Assembly (NCBI RefSeq): GCF_002483205.1 | Contig: NZ_DLHM01000007.1 | Location: 620,001 to 684,000 of the forward strand | Source of the DNA: Flavihumibacter sp. UBA7668 | Lineage (GTDB): Bacteria > Bacteroidota > Bacteroidia > Chitinophagales > Chitinophagaceae | DNA length: 64,000 nt | Reading direction: 5' to 3' | Shown: positions 40,980-49,875 of the stretch, piece by piece | How positions within the stretch are numbered: the stretch's first letter is position 1 | Layout of the letters: each line of letters opens with the position of its first letter | The notes under the pieces: model-generated | The model's database searches: none | What the model was told of the DNA's origin: nothing | The model's input: only the letters and a program-made list of their open reading frames with translations | Translations under genes and position numbers: made by a program

Positions 40980-43640
40980 TTACTCCTTTATGATTTTGCG
41001 GATAAAAAACCGATCGTTTCTTTCATCAAAAAGCTGGAGCAGGTAGATACCCGGGCGTACCTGCTGCAGGTCAATTGCAGTACTGGATTTATTTGTACGG
41101 ATAGCGGTGATTTTTTTTCCGGATAGATCAAAAACAGTAATTGACAATTGCAATAGTTGAGGGTTGTTAATGTACAAATCTGATCTGAGTGGATTGGGAT
41201 GAATGCGTATTCCTCCCTGTAATTCCAACGGATCAATTGAAGTAACAACAACCTGTTTCTCTTCTGACAGTTCACTTATACAGGCCCCGGATTTTACCTG
41301 AACTGAATAAGTTCCTGATTCAAAAACGGTAAGCTTTTGTTGAGTTGCACCAGTTATTGCCTGTCCGTTAAAAAACCACTGATTTCCTGAAACCGCAGAG
41401 GATGTCAGCAGATTACCCTGAACAGTTATGACAGGTTTGGCTGGTGTTTGAAATACCTGAATCGCTACGGAGGCTGTTACGGTTCCTCCTTTATTGGTAG
41501 CACTAACGGTATAGGTACCTGAACTGGTGACAGTTAAACCGGAATCAACTGTAACCGGACTTGTATTCCAGGAATAGATACAATCACTGCAACCGGCTGA
41601 GGAGGCAACCAATCGAATGGATGTTCCGGAACATGCTTCCTGTGCGGGTTCAGTAACGATTACCGGAACGGCCGGGGCAGGGGGCTTAGCAATCATTCCA
41701 TCGTTTTGTGGAGCCAGAAAGAATCCGCTGAATCCGGTAACATCAAAACTTACTTCCCATAATTCTTCCGCAGTGTTCCATACAATCTTGTTATCATCGG
41801 GATTGATTTCAATCCCTGCATCTGCATAATCAGCCGGATGATTTGAACCTACTGAATGTCCACCATATTTATACACTCTCAAATTTGCTTTGCCAATGGC
41901 ATCATTCGGACCTGTAGGCAAATTCAGGTCATCCGGCTTATAGGCATTGAATTCTGTAAAATCCTCCTGTTTAAAATATAAGGTAACGGTAGCTTTTGCA
42001 GTTGAGCCGTTCTGTTCCGGATTAATTTCATAGTGCCGACGAACAAAGGGGGCATTATTATGCGTGCGAATGGAATCATCCAAAAACATGGACTGATCGA
42101 TGTAGCCAGCTGGGGGAGAGTCTGGCGAGAGTTCAACTTTCGCACTATTTGTACCATTTTGTAATAATATAACACTTCCATTATAATACCCTAAACCAAC
42201 AATTAAATCTGGAAGTCCATCCTGATTTAAATCACCATCTGCTAATGATAATGCAGAAGCATTTCCCATAAAAGAAAATTCGACTGGAGGGTCAAATGAA
42301 ATATTGTCAGCACTACTTATATTTTTTTGAATAAATAATGTCCTGCCACCTGTCTCGCTATTATTATTTTGACTATCAAAACAAATATTTATCAAATCAC
42401 GAATTCCATCACCATCCAAGTCAGCAAAAGATGATTCTAATGAATTTTCAGAGACATTAATAATTGTTTTGTTTGAAAATTTCAATTCGGATAAGCTGCT
42501 TATATTTTTATAAATATACATTGTCATTTCTGAGGGTGAAATAAGATAAATGTCCTGTTTTCCATCACCATCAATATCTTCAGCAGCCTTTAAGAAATTG
42601 TGAGATTTTGGTCCTTCTAATTTAAATTCCGTCCTTAATTTATCTGACGATATTGGATCACCAACATTGTGTAAATTTCTAATTATCTGAACCGATTTTG
42701 GCGAATTTTTTTCGACGAGAATAAGCTCTTTTATGTTATCGCCATCAAAATCACAAGCTAGTATAGGCAAGTCAGTTTGTGGATTAGAAAATAGAACTGG
42801 TTCTCCGAAATTAATACTTCCTGATTTACTTAAGTTTGGATATACCAAAAATCCTGACTCCGTAATTTCAATTATATCAAGTCTCCCATCTCTATTAATA
42901 TCAACTATTGAATGCTCTTTTAATAATTGGTTTGATGAATCATGTCTAAGTTGTAAAACAGATGTGTAACTAGAATCTGAAACACCAGTTATTTTTTGAT
43001 AAATTTCCAATACGTAGGTACTGCTATAAATAATTTCCAGTTCTCCATCTCCATTCAAATCTTGAGCTGTTGATAAAAACCCATAAAAACCTCCAAATTT
43101 GGTGCCTGAGGAAAACTTAAAGTTTCCTTCATTTTCAACTTGAAATATTTTACTGTTTTTTATTTGGTCAGTAACTAAAAATTCCAGTTTTCCATCATTA
43201 TTTAGATCTGTTGTAGAGGTTGAAAATGGTGTAACAATATCATCAATATAACTCCTTGCCAACCGCAAAGACCGCTTCCCCAACGTTTTACCCAAACTCT
43301 CAAATCTAACCCTGAACAAATAATCCGTAATTGTGATCAGCCCATCCTTACTCGTCACAGATAATCGCTGGCTGTTCATCCCCACTGGAATCCGAATGGA
43401 TAATTCCGTACTGGTTGCTGATAAAACCGGACAAAGAATTCCGCCCATGCGCACTAAATTTTCAGCAGGTGTAGTCGAAAAATTTTTACCATAAATGGTT
43501 ACAATAGTACCAATTGGGCCGGATAAGGGTGAAATACCTGTAACAACCGGAACACGTTCCGATAAGTTCAGCGAGTCCTGCGCCTGAACTACAGCTATAA
43601 AACTAAATGAAAGGAGAATTAATAGATAGAAGCGATGCAT
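40980..43640 (-). CDS. FG-GAP/IPT-TIG protein with type IX sorting domain
   Basis: This protein of about 886 residues has a signal peptide (FYLLILLSFSFIAVVQAQ), an IPT/TIG immunoglobulin-like domain (VTGISPLSGPIGTIVTIYGKNF), and about nine VCBS/FG-GAP repeats (D-N-D-G-x-L metal loops such as DLNNDGKLE, DINRDGRLD and DGDGKQD), which form a beta propeller. Two Ig-like domains follow. It closes with a type A sorting domain (GGIRIHPNPLRSDLYI to IRKIIKE), so it leaves through the type IX system and is placed on the cell surface or released. The ATG at 43640 begins the signal peptide. Its role is probably adhesion or polymer binding. Confidence 0.88.
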   Translation of the reverse strand: MHRFYLLILLSFSFIAVVQAQDSLNLSERVPVVTGISPLSGPIGTIVTIYGKNFSTTPAENLVRMGGILCPVLSATSTELSIRIPVGMNSQRLSVTSKDGLITITDYLFRVRFESLGKTLGKRSLRLARSYIDDIVTPFSTSTTDLNNDGKLEFLVTDQIKNSKIFQVENEGNFKFSSGTKFGGFYGFLSTAQDLNGDGELEIIYSSTYVLEIYQKITGVSDSSYTSVLQLRHDSSNQLLKEHSIVDINRDGRLDIIEITESGFLVYPNLSKSGSINFGEPVLFSNPQTDLPILACDFDGDNIKELILVEKNSPKSVQIIRNLHNVGDPISSDKLRTEFKLEGPKSHNFLKAAEDIDGDGKQDIYLISPSEMTMYIYKNISSLSELKFSNKTIINVSENSLESSFADLDGDGIRDLINICFDSQNNNSETGGRTLFIQKNISSADNISFDPPVEFSFMGNASALSLADGDLNQDGLPDLIVGLGYYNGSVILLQNGTNSAKVELSPDSPPAGYIDQSMFLDDSIRTHNNAPFVRRHYEINPEQNGSTAKATVTLYFKQEDFTEFNAYKPDDLNLPTGPNDAIGKANLRVYKYGGHSVGSNHPADYADAGIEINPDDNKIVWNTAEELWEVSFDVTGFSGFFLAPQNDGMIAKPPAPAVPVIVTEPAQEACSGTSIRLVASSAGCSDCIYSWNTSPVTVDSGLTVTSSGTYTVSATNKGGTVTASVAIQVFQTPAKPVITVQGNLLTSSAVSGNQWFFNGQAITGATQQKLTVFESGTYSVQVKSGACISELSEEKQVVVTSIDPLELQGGIRIHPNPLRSDLYINNPQLLQLSITVFDLSGKKITAIRTNKSSTAIDLQQVRPGIYLLQLFDERNDRFFIRKIIKE

Positions 43641-43695
43641 TTTAAACATGCCGCACAAGAAACAACATTTTCCCTGAAATTCAAATCATTGGCTT

Positions 43696-43722
43696 CACCG
43701 GTCGGGTGGCACCCGACCGGTG
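43696..43722. repeat. 12-bp palindrome of the ACCGGT family
   Basis: CACCGGTCGGGT (43696-43707) and ACCCGACCGGTG (43711-43722) enclose GGC. It lies between the FG-GAP gene start and the RecQ stop codon and may end the RecQ transcript, which is on the same strand. The same sequence family occurs at 38754-38781. Confidence 0.7.
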
Positions 43723-43731
43723 GAAAGGAGA

Positions 43732-46020
43732 TTACATGCCGTATTGGGCGAGGAATTTGATGCGCATTATTTTGAGCTGCTCCCAGGAGTAATTGCTGTC
43801 TGCCATTTCCTCCTGTGCTACCTGCAGGGAAGAGGTTTCGCAACTCTTGAAATAGTCGAGAATTTCTTCCTGATCATACTCATCCAGCATTTCATCAATT
43901 GCATAATCGAGGTTCAGTTTGGTACCACTGGCAGCGATGGTTTCCATCTCTTCCAAAAGCGTATCTAATCGCAGTTCCTTATTCTTTGCAATTGTTTCGA
44001 GTGGAATCTTTTTATCTGTCTGTTGAATTATATAAACCTTGAGGCCGCTTTTGTTCACCACACTCTTCATCACAAAATCATCCGGCCGCTCAATATTATT
44101 GTCTTCCACATATTTTGCAATCAGCTCCACAAAAGGCTTACCATAGCGGATCGCTTTTCCCTTGCTCACTCCCTGACATTTATCCAGATCCGCAACAGCT
44201 GTTGGATAAAGCGTTGCCATATCCTGCAAGGATGTTTCCAGGAAAATCACAAAAGGAGGTAGGCCTTTTTTCTTGGCTTCTTTCTGACGCAATTCCTTCA
44301 GCAGTTCAAACAGTTTTTCATCTGTTGCAGAAACAGGACCACCACCGGTTTCAATGGCTTCCTCATCATCTTCATTCGCATCTTCATATAAATTGTTCAA
44401 TACAATTTTGAAACTCTTCGGTTTCTTCATGAAGGTTTCTCCTGCTTTGGACAATTTCAATACACCATATTCTTCAATATCCTTGGTGAGCATTCCGGCC
44501 AACAGCAACTGCCGAATCAGGGTTGCCCAATAATGATCGGGCTGATCCTTACCTAAACCAAATTCATCCAGGCCATTATGGCGATACATCTGAATCTGCG
44601 GAGTCATGCGTCCAATCATTACATTAACGGTATAATCCGTAGCAAAGCTTTCATCCAGTTTTTTCACCAGCTTCAGCACTTTCGCCGCATCGTCTTTGGC
44701 TTCTACCTGCTCTTTTGGATGTTTACAGTTATCGCAGCCACCACAATTTTCCTGTTCCCATACTTCACCAAAATAACTCAGCAGAATTTTTCTGCGGCAT
44801 ACACCGCTTTCTGCATATGCAACGGTTTCATTAATCAGTTGAGCACCCACTTCACGTTCACTTAATGGCTTATCGCGCATCAGGTGTTCGAGCTTGGCCA
44901 CATCTTTATGAGAGTAATACAGGATACAATGCCCTTCCAGTCCATCCCGACCGGCACGGCCCGTTTCCTGATAATAGTTTTCAATACTTTTCGGAATATT
45001 ATAGTGAATCACAAACCGTACATCCGGCTTATCGATTCCCATACCAAAAGCGATGGTAGCCACAATTACCTGGGTATCTTCATTCAGAAACTTATCCTGA
45101 CGTTCTGCCCTCAATTTGGAATCAAGTCCCGCATGGTAAGCAACCGCCTTAATTCCATTTGCAACCAGCACTTCCGCCAGCTCTTCCGTAGTTTTCCGGT
45201 TAAGCGTATAAATTATCCCGCTTTTCCCTTTATTCTGCACTATATACTTGACCATGTTCCGGATCGTCTGATCCTTTTTGATCTTCGGCTGGATTTCGTA
45301 ATAAAGATTGGTGCGGTTAAAAGAAGAAATAAAGATCTCCGGATTACGCAAGCCCAGGTTCTTCACAATATCACTCTGCACTTTTGGGGTAGCCGTAGCA
45401 GTTAGCGCGATGACAGGTACTTTTTCATTGATGACATCCATCATTTCCCGCAGCCTTCGATATTCGGGTCTGAAATCATGCCCCCATTCTGAAATACAAT
45501 GGGCCTCATCCACCGCAAAAAAACTGATCTCCAGATCGCGAAACAGTTCCAGGTTTTCTGCTTTGGTCAGGGTTTCCGGAGCCACATAGAGCATCTTGGT
45601 ATGGCCCTGCTGTAAATCAGCATGCACTTCCCGGATTTCTTTCTTAGTTAAGGTAGAGTTCAGAAAATGTGCCACATCGTCTTTGCTGCTGTATCCCCGA
45701 ACCAGATCCACCTGGTTTTTCATTAAGGCAATAAGGGGAGATACAATAATAGCCACACCCGGCATAATCATCGCCGGCAATTGGTAACAAAGACTTTTTC
45801 CGCCTCCGGTTGGCATAATCACAAACGTGTCGCGGCCAGCCATCAGGTTTTGAATAATCGCTTCCTGCGAACCCTTAAACTTATTGAACCCGAAATATTC
45901 CTGTAATGATTCAGAAAGAGATAAATCAGCATTATGCGGCACCGCTGGTGCTTTAACTATTTCCGGTTTGATACTTGCTTTTTTAGCAGGGGTTTTCCGG
46001 GGTTTTGATGATGTTGACAT
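43732..46020 (-). CDS. recQ: ATP-dependent DNA helicase RecQ
   Basis: This 762-residue RecQ family helicase has Walker A MPTGGGKS at about 69-76, DEAH in FFAVDEAHC, the QTGRAGRDG motif VI (YYQETGRAGRDG) and the RecQ zinc site (CRRKILL, CGGCDNCKHP). A winged-helix region and an HRDC domain (PPFVIFLETSLQDMATLYP) follow, with a long C-terminal extension. E. coli RecQ is 609 residues; this extra tail is common in Bacteroidota. It unwinds DNA 3' to 5' in recombination and repair. It is a lone minus-strand gene. Confidence 0.95.
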   Translation of the reverse strand: MSTSSKPRKTPAKKASIKPEIVKAPAVPHNADLSLSESLQEYFGFNKFKGSQEAIIQNLMAGRDTFVIMPTGGGKSLCYQLPAMIMPGVAIIVSPLIALMKNQVDLVRGYSSKDDVAHFLNSTLTKKEIREVHADLQQGHTKMLYVAPETLTKAENLELFRDLEISFFAVDEAHCISEWGHDFRPEYRRLREMMDVINEKVPVIALTATATPKVQSDIVKNLGLRNPEIFISSFNRTNLYYEIQPKIKKDQTIRNMVKYIVQNKGKSGIIYTLNRKTTEELAEVLVANGIKAVAYHAGLDSKLRAERQDKFLNEDTQVIVATIAFGMGIDKPDVRFVIHYNIPKSIENYYQETGRAGRDGLEGHCILYYSHKDVAKLEHLMRDKPLSEREVGAQLINETVAYAESGVCRRKILLSYFGEVWEQENCGGCDNCKHPKEQVEAKDDAAKVLKLVKKLDESFATDYTVNVMIGRMTPQIQMYRHNGLDEFGLGKDQPDHYWATLIRQLLLAGMLTKDIEEYGVLKLSKAGETFMKKPKSFKIVLNNLYEDANEDDEEAIETGGGPVSATDEKLFELLKELRQKEAKKKGLPPFVIFLETSLQDMATLYPTAVADLDKCQGVSKGKAIRYGKPFVELIAKYVEDNNIERPDDFVMKSVVNKSGLKVYIIQQTDKKIPLETIAKNKELRLDTLLEEMETIAASGTKLNLDYAIDEMLDEYDQEEILDYFKSCETSSLQVAQEEMADSNYSWEQLKIMRIKFLAQYGM

Positions 46021-46180
46021 GTACGTATATTTTCAAACTCACTTGAAGCTGAACCCTCATAAGTTAACGAAAAACTGGCAGTGGTAGTGGCGCATTTTCA
46101 AAGGACGGCGAAATTACAAAAAAAGCGGGGGGAAAAACACCCTAATTTGTTAATAAAGGGTGGTCCTTGGGCAAATCTCC

Positions 46181-46188
46181 TATTTTTG
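46181..46188 (+). promoter_or_regulatory. TATTTTTG promoter element before kpsF
   Basis: TATTTTTG ends 11 bases before the kpsF ATG at 46200. If it is used, the transcript would have almost no leader. It also makes the upstream start at 46167 impossible for this transcript. Confidence 0.5.
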
Positions 46189-46199
46189 TGCCGCCATTT

Positions 46200-47168
46200 A
46201 TGAATACGGATCAAATTCTGGCCATTGGCCGTCGCACAATTGAACTGGAAGCCAGTTCCATAGCCGGATTACTGGCCTTTCTGAACGAAGATTTTGTTCA
46301 GGCAGTTCAGGCGGTATACGAGTGCCAGGGCAGACTGGTAATCAGCGGAATAGGAAAAAGCGCCATCGTTGCGCAAAAGATTGTAGCTACGCTCAATTCT
46401 ACCGGTACGCCGGCTGTTTTCCTGCATGCGGCTGATGCCATTCATGGCGATCTGGGCATGGTCCAGGAGAATGATATCGTATTGATTATCAGTAAAAGTG
46501 GCGAGAGTCCGGAGATAAAAGTGCTGGTGCCTCTGATAAAAAACTTTGGCAACAAACTGATTGGGATGGTTGGACAAACCCAGTCCTTTTTAGCTCTCCA
46601 GGCTGATTTTGTTTTGAACACAACGGTATCCAAAGAAGCCTGTCCAAATAACCTGGCTCCCACCAGCAGCACTACGGCGCAGATGGTAATGGGCGATGCG
46701 ATGGCTGTTTGTCTGATGGAAATGCGGGGTTTTAATGGAGCCGATTTCGCCAAATTCCACCCCGGTGGCAATCTGGGTAAACGACTTTATCTGAGGGTAA
46801 AGGATCTCTATGTTCAAAACCAGCGGCCCGCAATTTCGCCGGATGCCAAACTCAAAGAAATCATTGTTTCAATTTCAGGTAGCCGACTTGGAGTTACTGC
46901 GGTAATTGACAATGAAGAACGGGTGCTGGGTGTTATTACAGACGGAGACCTGCGCCGAATGTTGGAAAAAGAATCCGACCTGGTTGCCATACATGCTGAA
47001 AATATCATGACCCGCAACCCTAAGCAGATCGGACCAACGGCAATGGCAATTGAAGCACTTGATCTCCTTCGAAAACACGATATTACACAATTGGTAGTGG
47101 TGGACCCCAATCAGCACTATCTCGGCGTTTTACATTTACACGACCTAATAAAAGAAGGCCTTTTATAA
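46200..47168 (+). CDS. kpsF: Arabinose-5-phosphate isomerase (KpsF/GutQ)
   Basis: This protein of about 322 residues has an SIS sugar isomerase domain (GRLVISGIGKSAIVAQKIVATLNSTGTPAVFLHAADAIHGDLG) followed by two CBS domains. It converts ribulose 5-phosphate to arabinose 5-phosphate, the precursor of Kdo in lipopolysaccharide. The ATG at 46200 is chosen because the -7 box lies just before it. The stop codon overlaps the start of manC (TAATG), so the pair is translated together. The CBS part may sense nucleotides. Confidence 0.92.
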   Translation: MNTDQILAIGRRTIELEASSIAGLLAFLNEDFVQAVQAVYECQGRLVISGIGKSAIVAQKIVATLNSTGTPAVFLHAADAIHGDLGMVQENDIVLIISKSGESPEIKVLVPLIKNFGNKLIGMVGQTQSFLALQADFVLNTTVSKEACPNNLAPTSSTTAQMVMGDAMAVCLMEMRGFNGADFAKFHPGGNLGKRLYLRVKDLYVQNQRPAISPDAKLKEIIVSISGSRLGVTAVIDNEERVLGVITDGDLRRMLEKESDLVAIHAENIMTRNPKQIGPTAMAIEALDLLRKHDITQLVVVDPNQHYLGVLHLHDLIKEGLL

Positions 47169-48250
47169 TGAACAAACATCACTATGTGGCCATCATGGCC
47201 GGCGGAATCGGAAGCCGCTTCTGGCCAATGAGCCGCACCAATTACCCGAAACAGTTTCTGGATATCCTGAATACGGGTAAGACCCTGATCCAGTGGACCT
47301 ATGACCGTTTTGCCGATTTTATCCCTAAAGAGAACATTTTCGTGGTTACATCCGAAGAGTATTCCGGCATCGTAGCAGAACAACTGCCCGATTTGCCGGT
47401 AGCCAATATTCTAGGAGAACCTTCTCGCAAAAATACTGCCCCCTGCATTGCCTATATTTCCTTTAAACTGATGCAGATGGATCCGCTGGCCAGCCTGATT
47501 GTTGCGCCATCTGACCACCTGATCCTGGATAATACCGCTTTCCGTAAGGTTTGTCTGGAAGCCCTGAGTTTTGTGAACAAACACAATGCGTTCATTACCC
47601 TGGGTATAAAACCAACCCATCCAAATACCGGCTATGGATATATCCAGTTTGAACAGCATGCAGTAACGGATAATGTGTATAAGGTTAAAACCTTCACTGA
47701 AAAACCCAATCTGGAACTGGCGAAAACCTTCCTTGCCAGCGGGGAATTTCTCTGGAATGCGGGCATTTTCGTGTGGCAGGTTAAAAACATTCTGACAGCT
47801 TTTGAAAGATACCTGCCCGAAATGTTTGAGGTCTTTGTTGCCGAAAAAGACAAATTCAATACGGTGGATGAAAAGCCCGCGCTGGATGCCATTTATCCCC
47901 AGTGCACCAATATCTCAATTGACTTTGGAATAATGGAAAAAGCTGATAATGTGTATGTTATCCCCTCTTCATTTGGTTGGAGCGACCTTGGTACCTGGAA
48001 CAGTGCCTACGATAATTTTGAGAAGGATTACCTGGAAAACGCCGTTGCAGGAAATAATGTGGTGGTGATTGATGCCACCAAATGTATGGTGCATGTACCC
48101 AATGAAAAACTGGTGCTCCTGCAGGGATTGGACGATCACATAGTAGTAGATACCAATGATGTATTGATGATCTGCAAAAAGGACAAGGAACAGGAAATAA
48201 AAGAGTACGTAAATGAAGTAAAACGAAAAAAAGGGGAGAAATACCTCTAA
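47168..48250 (+). CDS. manC: Mannose-1-phosphate guanylyltransferase
   Basis: This 360-residue nucleotidyltransferase makes GDP-mannose from mannose 1-phosphate and GTP. The activation loop GGIGSRFWPMSR is at the N-terminus and the sugar-binding FTEKP motif is in the middle (KTFTEKPNLE). The conserved FGWSDLGTW follows. It lacks the C-terminal isomerase domain of bifunctional enzymes. With kpsF it supplies activated sugars for surface polysaccharide. A perfect terminator directly follows. Confidence 0.92.
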   Translation: MNKHHYVAIMAGGIGSRFWPMSRTNYPKQFLDILNTGKTLIQWTYDRFADFIPKENIFVVTSEEYSGIVAEQLPDLPVANILGEPSRKNTAPCIAYISFKLMQMDPLASLIVAPSDHLILDNTAFRKVCLEALSFVNKHNAFITLGIKPTHPNTGYGYIQFEQHAVTDNVYKVKTFTEKPNLELAKTFLASGEFLWNAGIFVWQVKNILTAFERYLPEMFEVFVAEKDKFNTVDEKPALDAIYPQCTNISIDFGIMEKADNVYVIPSSFGWSDLGTWNSAYDNFEKDYLENAVAGNNVVVIDATKCMVHVPNEKLVLLQGLDDHIVVDTNDVLMICKKDKEQEIKEYVNEVKRKKGEKYL

Positions 48251-48276
48251 ATTCTTTTACCACTCATAAAAATTAA

Positions 48277-48310
48277 CAAAATGCCATGACCTGAAAAGTC
48301 ATGGCATTTT
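48277..48310 (+). terminator. Strong terminator after manC
   Basis: ATGCCATGAC/GTCATGGCAT pairs over 10 bp, extended by flanking A/T pairs, with a 7-base loop and a T-rich tail (TTTCTTTTT). Confidence 0.8.
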
Positions 48311-48358
48311 CTTTTTACAGTTAACATTGCAGTGGACCAATTCCAGAAACCGCATCCA

Positions 48359-48745
48359 ATGACCAGATACAACTACGCCTCAGGGGCCCCCTGGGAAGAC
48401 ATTGTTGGGTACAGCCGGGCTGTTAAAGTCGGAAATACCATCGAAGTAACAGGAACTGTTGCCATCAATGAACACAATGAGCTGGTGGGTGAAGACGATG
48501 CCTACCAACAAACCCGATTCATTATTCAGAAAATTTCCAGAATCCTGGAGCAGGCAGGTGCCGGCTTAAAGGACGTGGTAAGAACAAGGCTTTATGTTAC
48601 TGATATAAGCCGATGGGAAGAATATGGCCGTGCGCATGGAGAGTTTTTTGGATCCATCAAACCATGCACCACCATGGTGGAGGTAAGTGCACTTATATCT
48701 CCGGAATACCTGATTGAAATAGAAGCTACAGCCATTTTGGCCTGA
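48359..48745 (+). CDS. RidA-family protein
   Basis: This protein of about 128 residues belongs to the RidA/YjgF family, which removes reactive enamine or imine intermediates. The family signature is visible: GNTIEVTGTVAINE, then QAGAGLKDVVRTRLYVTD, and a C-terminal segment (VEVSALISPEYLIEIEATAI) that holds the final beta strand of the trimer. The ATG at 48359 follows a TAACATTG box at 48322. The usual catalytic Arg is present in VVRTRLYV. The AraC gene is 33 bases downstream. Confidence 0.87.
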   Translation: MTRYNYASGAPWEDIVGYSRAVKVGNTIEVTGTVAINEHNELVGEDDAYQQTRFIIQKISRILEQAGAGLKDVVRTRLYVTDISRWEEYGRAHGEFFGSIKPCTTMVEVSALISPEYLIEIEATAILA

Positions 48746-48778
48746 TAAATACAGAACCTTATTAAACCTTACAGAGAA

Positions 48779-49702
48779 ATGCAAAAGCAGGTTGCTTACT
48801 ACGAAAACCTGGTAGAATCCTTTCGCGATACCAGCGCGCTGGAACCCAATTCGCCTTATTTTGATATTCTTCGATTTGAAGATATTCCGATCCGGCTGCA
48901 GGACGCATCAAGCAGTCCTTTTCGACTCAATGCTTTTGTAGTTGGAATCGTAACCGATGCAGAATTTAAACTAAGCATCTCCAACGAAGTATATGATGTT
49001 ACCGGAAACCAGATTTATTTTACCTCTCCCTGGCATATCCGCCAATATATGAATATTGAAAAATGGAACGGTCTGTTATTATTCTTTACCCCGGATTTTA
49101 TCTTTCAATACCCACAGGGCGAATACATTTTCCGTGAGTTCCGTTATTTCCATACCGAAAACGGCGTATTGTTTAAGCCGGAAGGAAGCCGTTTAATGAA
49201 ATTGCACCAGCATCTGGAAGCGATGTATAATCTTCTTCGAAGCAATCACCCCGAACGCTTTAAGATGTTATACCACTACCTCAACATTTTCCTGTATGAA
49301 TGTAAGGATGCGCTGTCAGATTCAGCACTGCCCAATTCAGGAGGAAAAGACACTACATTGAATAATTTCCTGCAGGCACTGAACACCTATTTCATTGAGT
49401 TGAATAAAGGCAAAATGGATAAGCCACTCACCCTTAAATATGTGGCCAATGAATTGCACCTGCACCCAACTTATTTAAGCAATCTGTTGAAACAGCAAAC
49501 CGGTAAAACCGCCGCACAACTGGTTAGGGAGCGCCTGATTCTGGAAGCTCAATCGCTATTGAAAAATACCGATATGACCGTAGCTGAAGTTGCTTACTAC
49601 CTTCATTTCAAGGACAATTCCAATTTTGCGAAATTTTTCCGGCATCAGGTGGGAATCAGTCCTTCTGACTACCGGGATAAGGCAAATTCTTCAAATGATT
49701 AA
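48779..49702 (+). CDS. AraC-family transcription regulator
   Basis: This 307-residue regulator has an N-terminal sensor domain (cupin-like beta stretches such as RLNAFVVGIVTDAEFKLSISNEVYDV) and a C-terminal AraC/XylS helix-turn-helix pair. The first HTH is LTLKYVANELHLHPTYLSNLLKQ and the second TDMTVAEVAYYLHFKDNSNFAKFFR, followed by GISPSDYR. Its ligand and targets are unknown. It follows the RidA gene and is followed by hairpin structures at 49789-49860. Confidence 0.9.
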   Translation: MQKQVAYYENLVESFRDTSALEPNSPYFDILRFEDIPIRLQDASSSPFRLNAFVVGIVTDAEFKLSISNEVYDVTGNQIYFTSPWHIRQYMNIEKWNGLLLFFTPDFIFQYPQGEYIFREFRYFHTENGVLFKPEGSRLMKLHQHLEAMYNLLRSNHPERFKMLYHYLNIFLYECKDALSDSALPNSGGKDTTLNNFLQALNTYFIELNKGKMDKPLTLKYVANELHLHPTYLSNLLKQQTGKTAAQLVRERLILEAQSLLKNTDMTVAEVAYYLHFKDNSNFAKFFRHQVGISPSDYRDKANSSND

Positions 49703-49788
49703 AAACTACCACATAAACTCATACTAGTACCCTCCAATGCAGAACAGCCTGATGTATCTTCAGCATGCAGTCTGTTAGCAGCGGATTG

Positions 49789-49816
49789 TAAAACCTCTTT
49801 CTTCATGCAGGTTTTA
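49789..49816 (+). terminator. Hairpin after AraC gene
   Basis: TAAAACCT (49789-49796) and AGGTTTTA (49809-49816) form an 8-bp stem with a 12-base loop. It lacks a strong T run. Confidence 0.45.
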
Positions 49817-49829
49817 GGGTGGTCCTTGT

Positions 49830-49858
49830 AGAGTCCTTCACGGGACTCTATTTTTTTG
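49830..49858 (+). terminator. Terminator just before the aminotransferase promoter
   Basis: TAGAGTCC and GGACTCTA pair over 8 bp with a 6-base loop and are followed by ATTTTTTT. The next gene's -7 element begins six bases later. Confidence 0.65.
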
Positions 49859-49863
49859 GCCCC

Positions 49864-49871
49864 TATCTTTG
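49864..49871 (+). promoter_or_regulatory. TATCTTTG element before the aminotransferase
   Basis: TATCTTTG matches the most common form of the Bacteroidota -7 box and ends 4 bases before the ATG at 49876, which suggests a leaderless transcript or a start further downstream. Confidence 0.5.
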
Positions 49872-49875
49872 GCAG

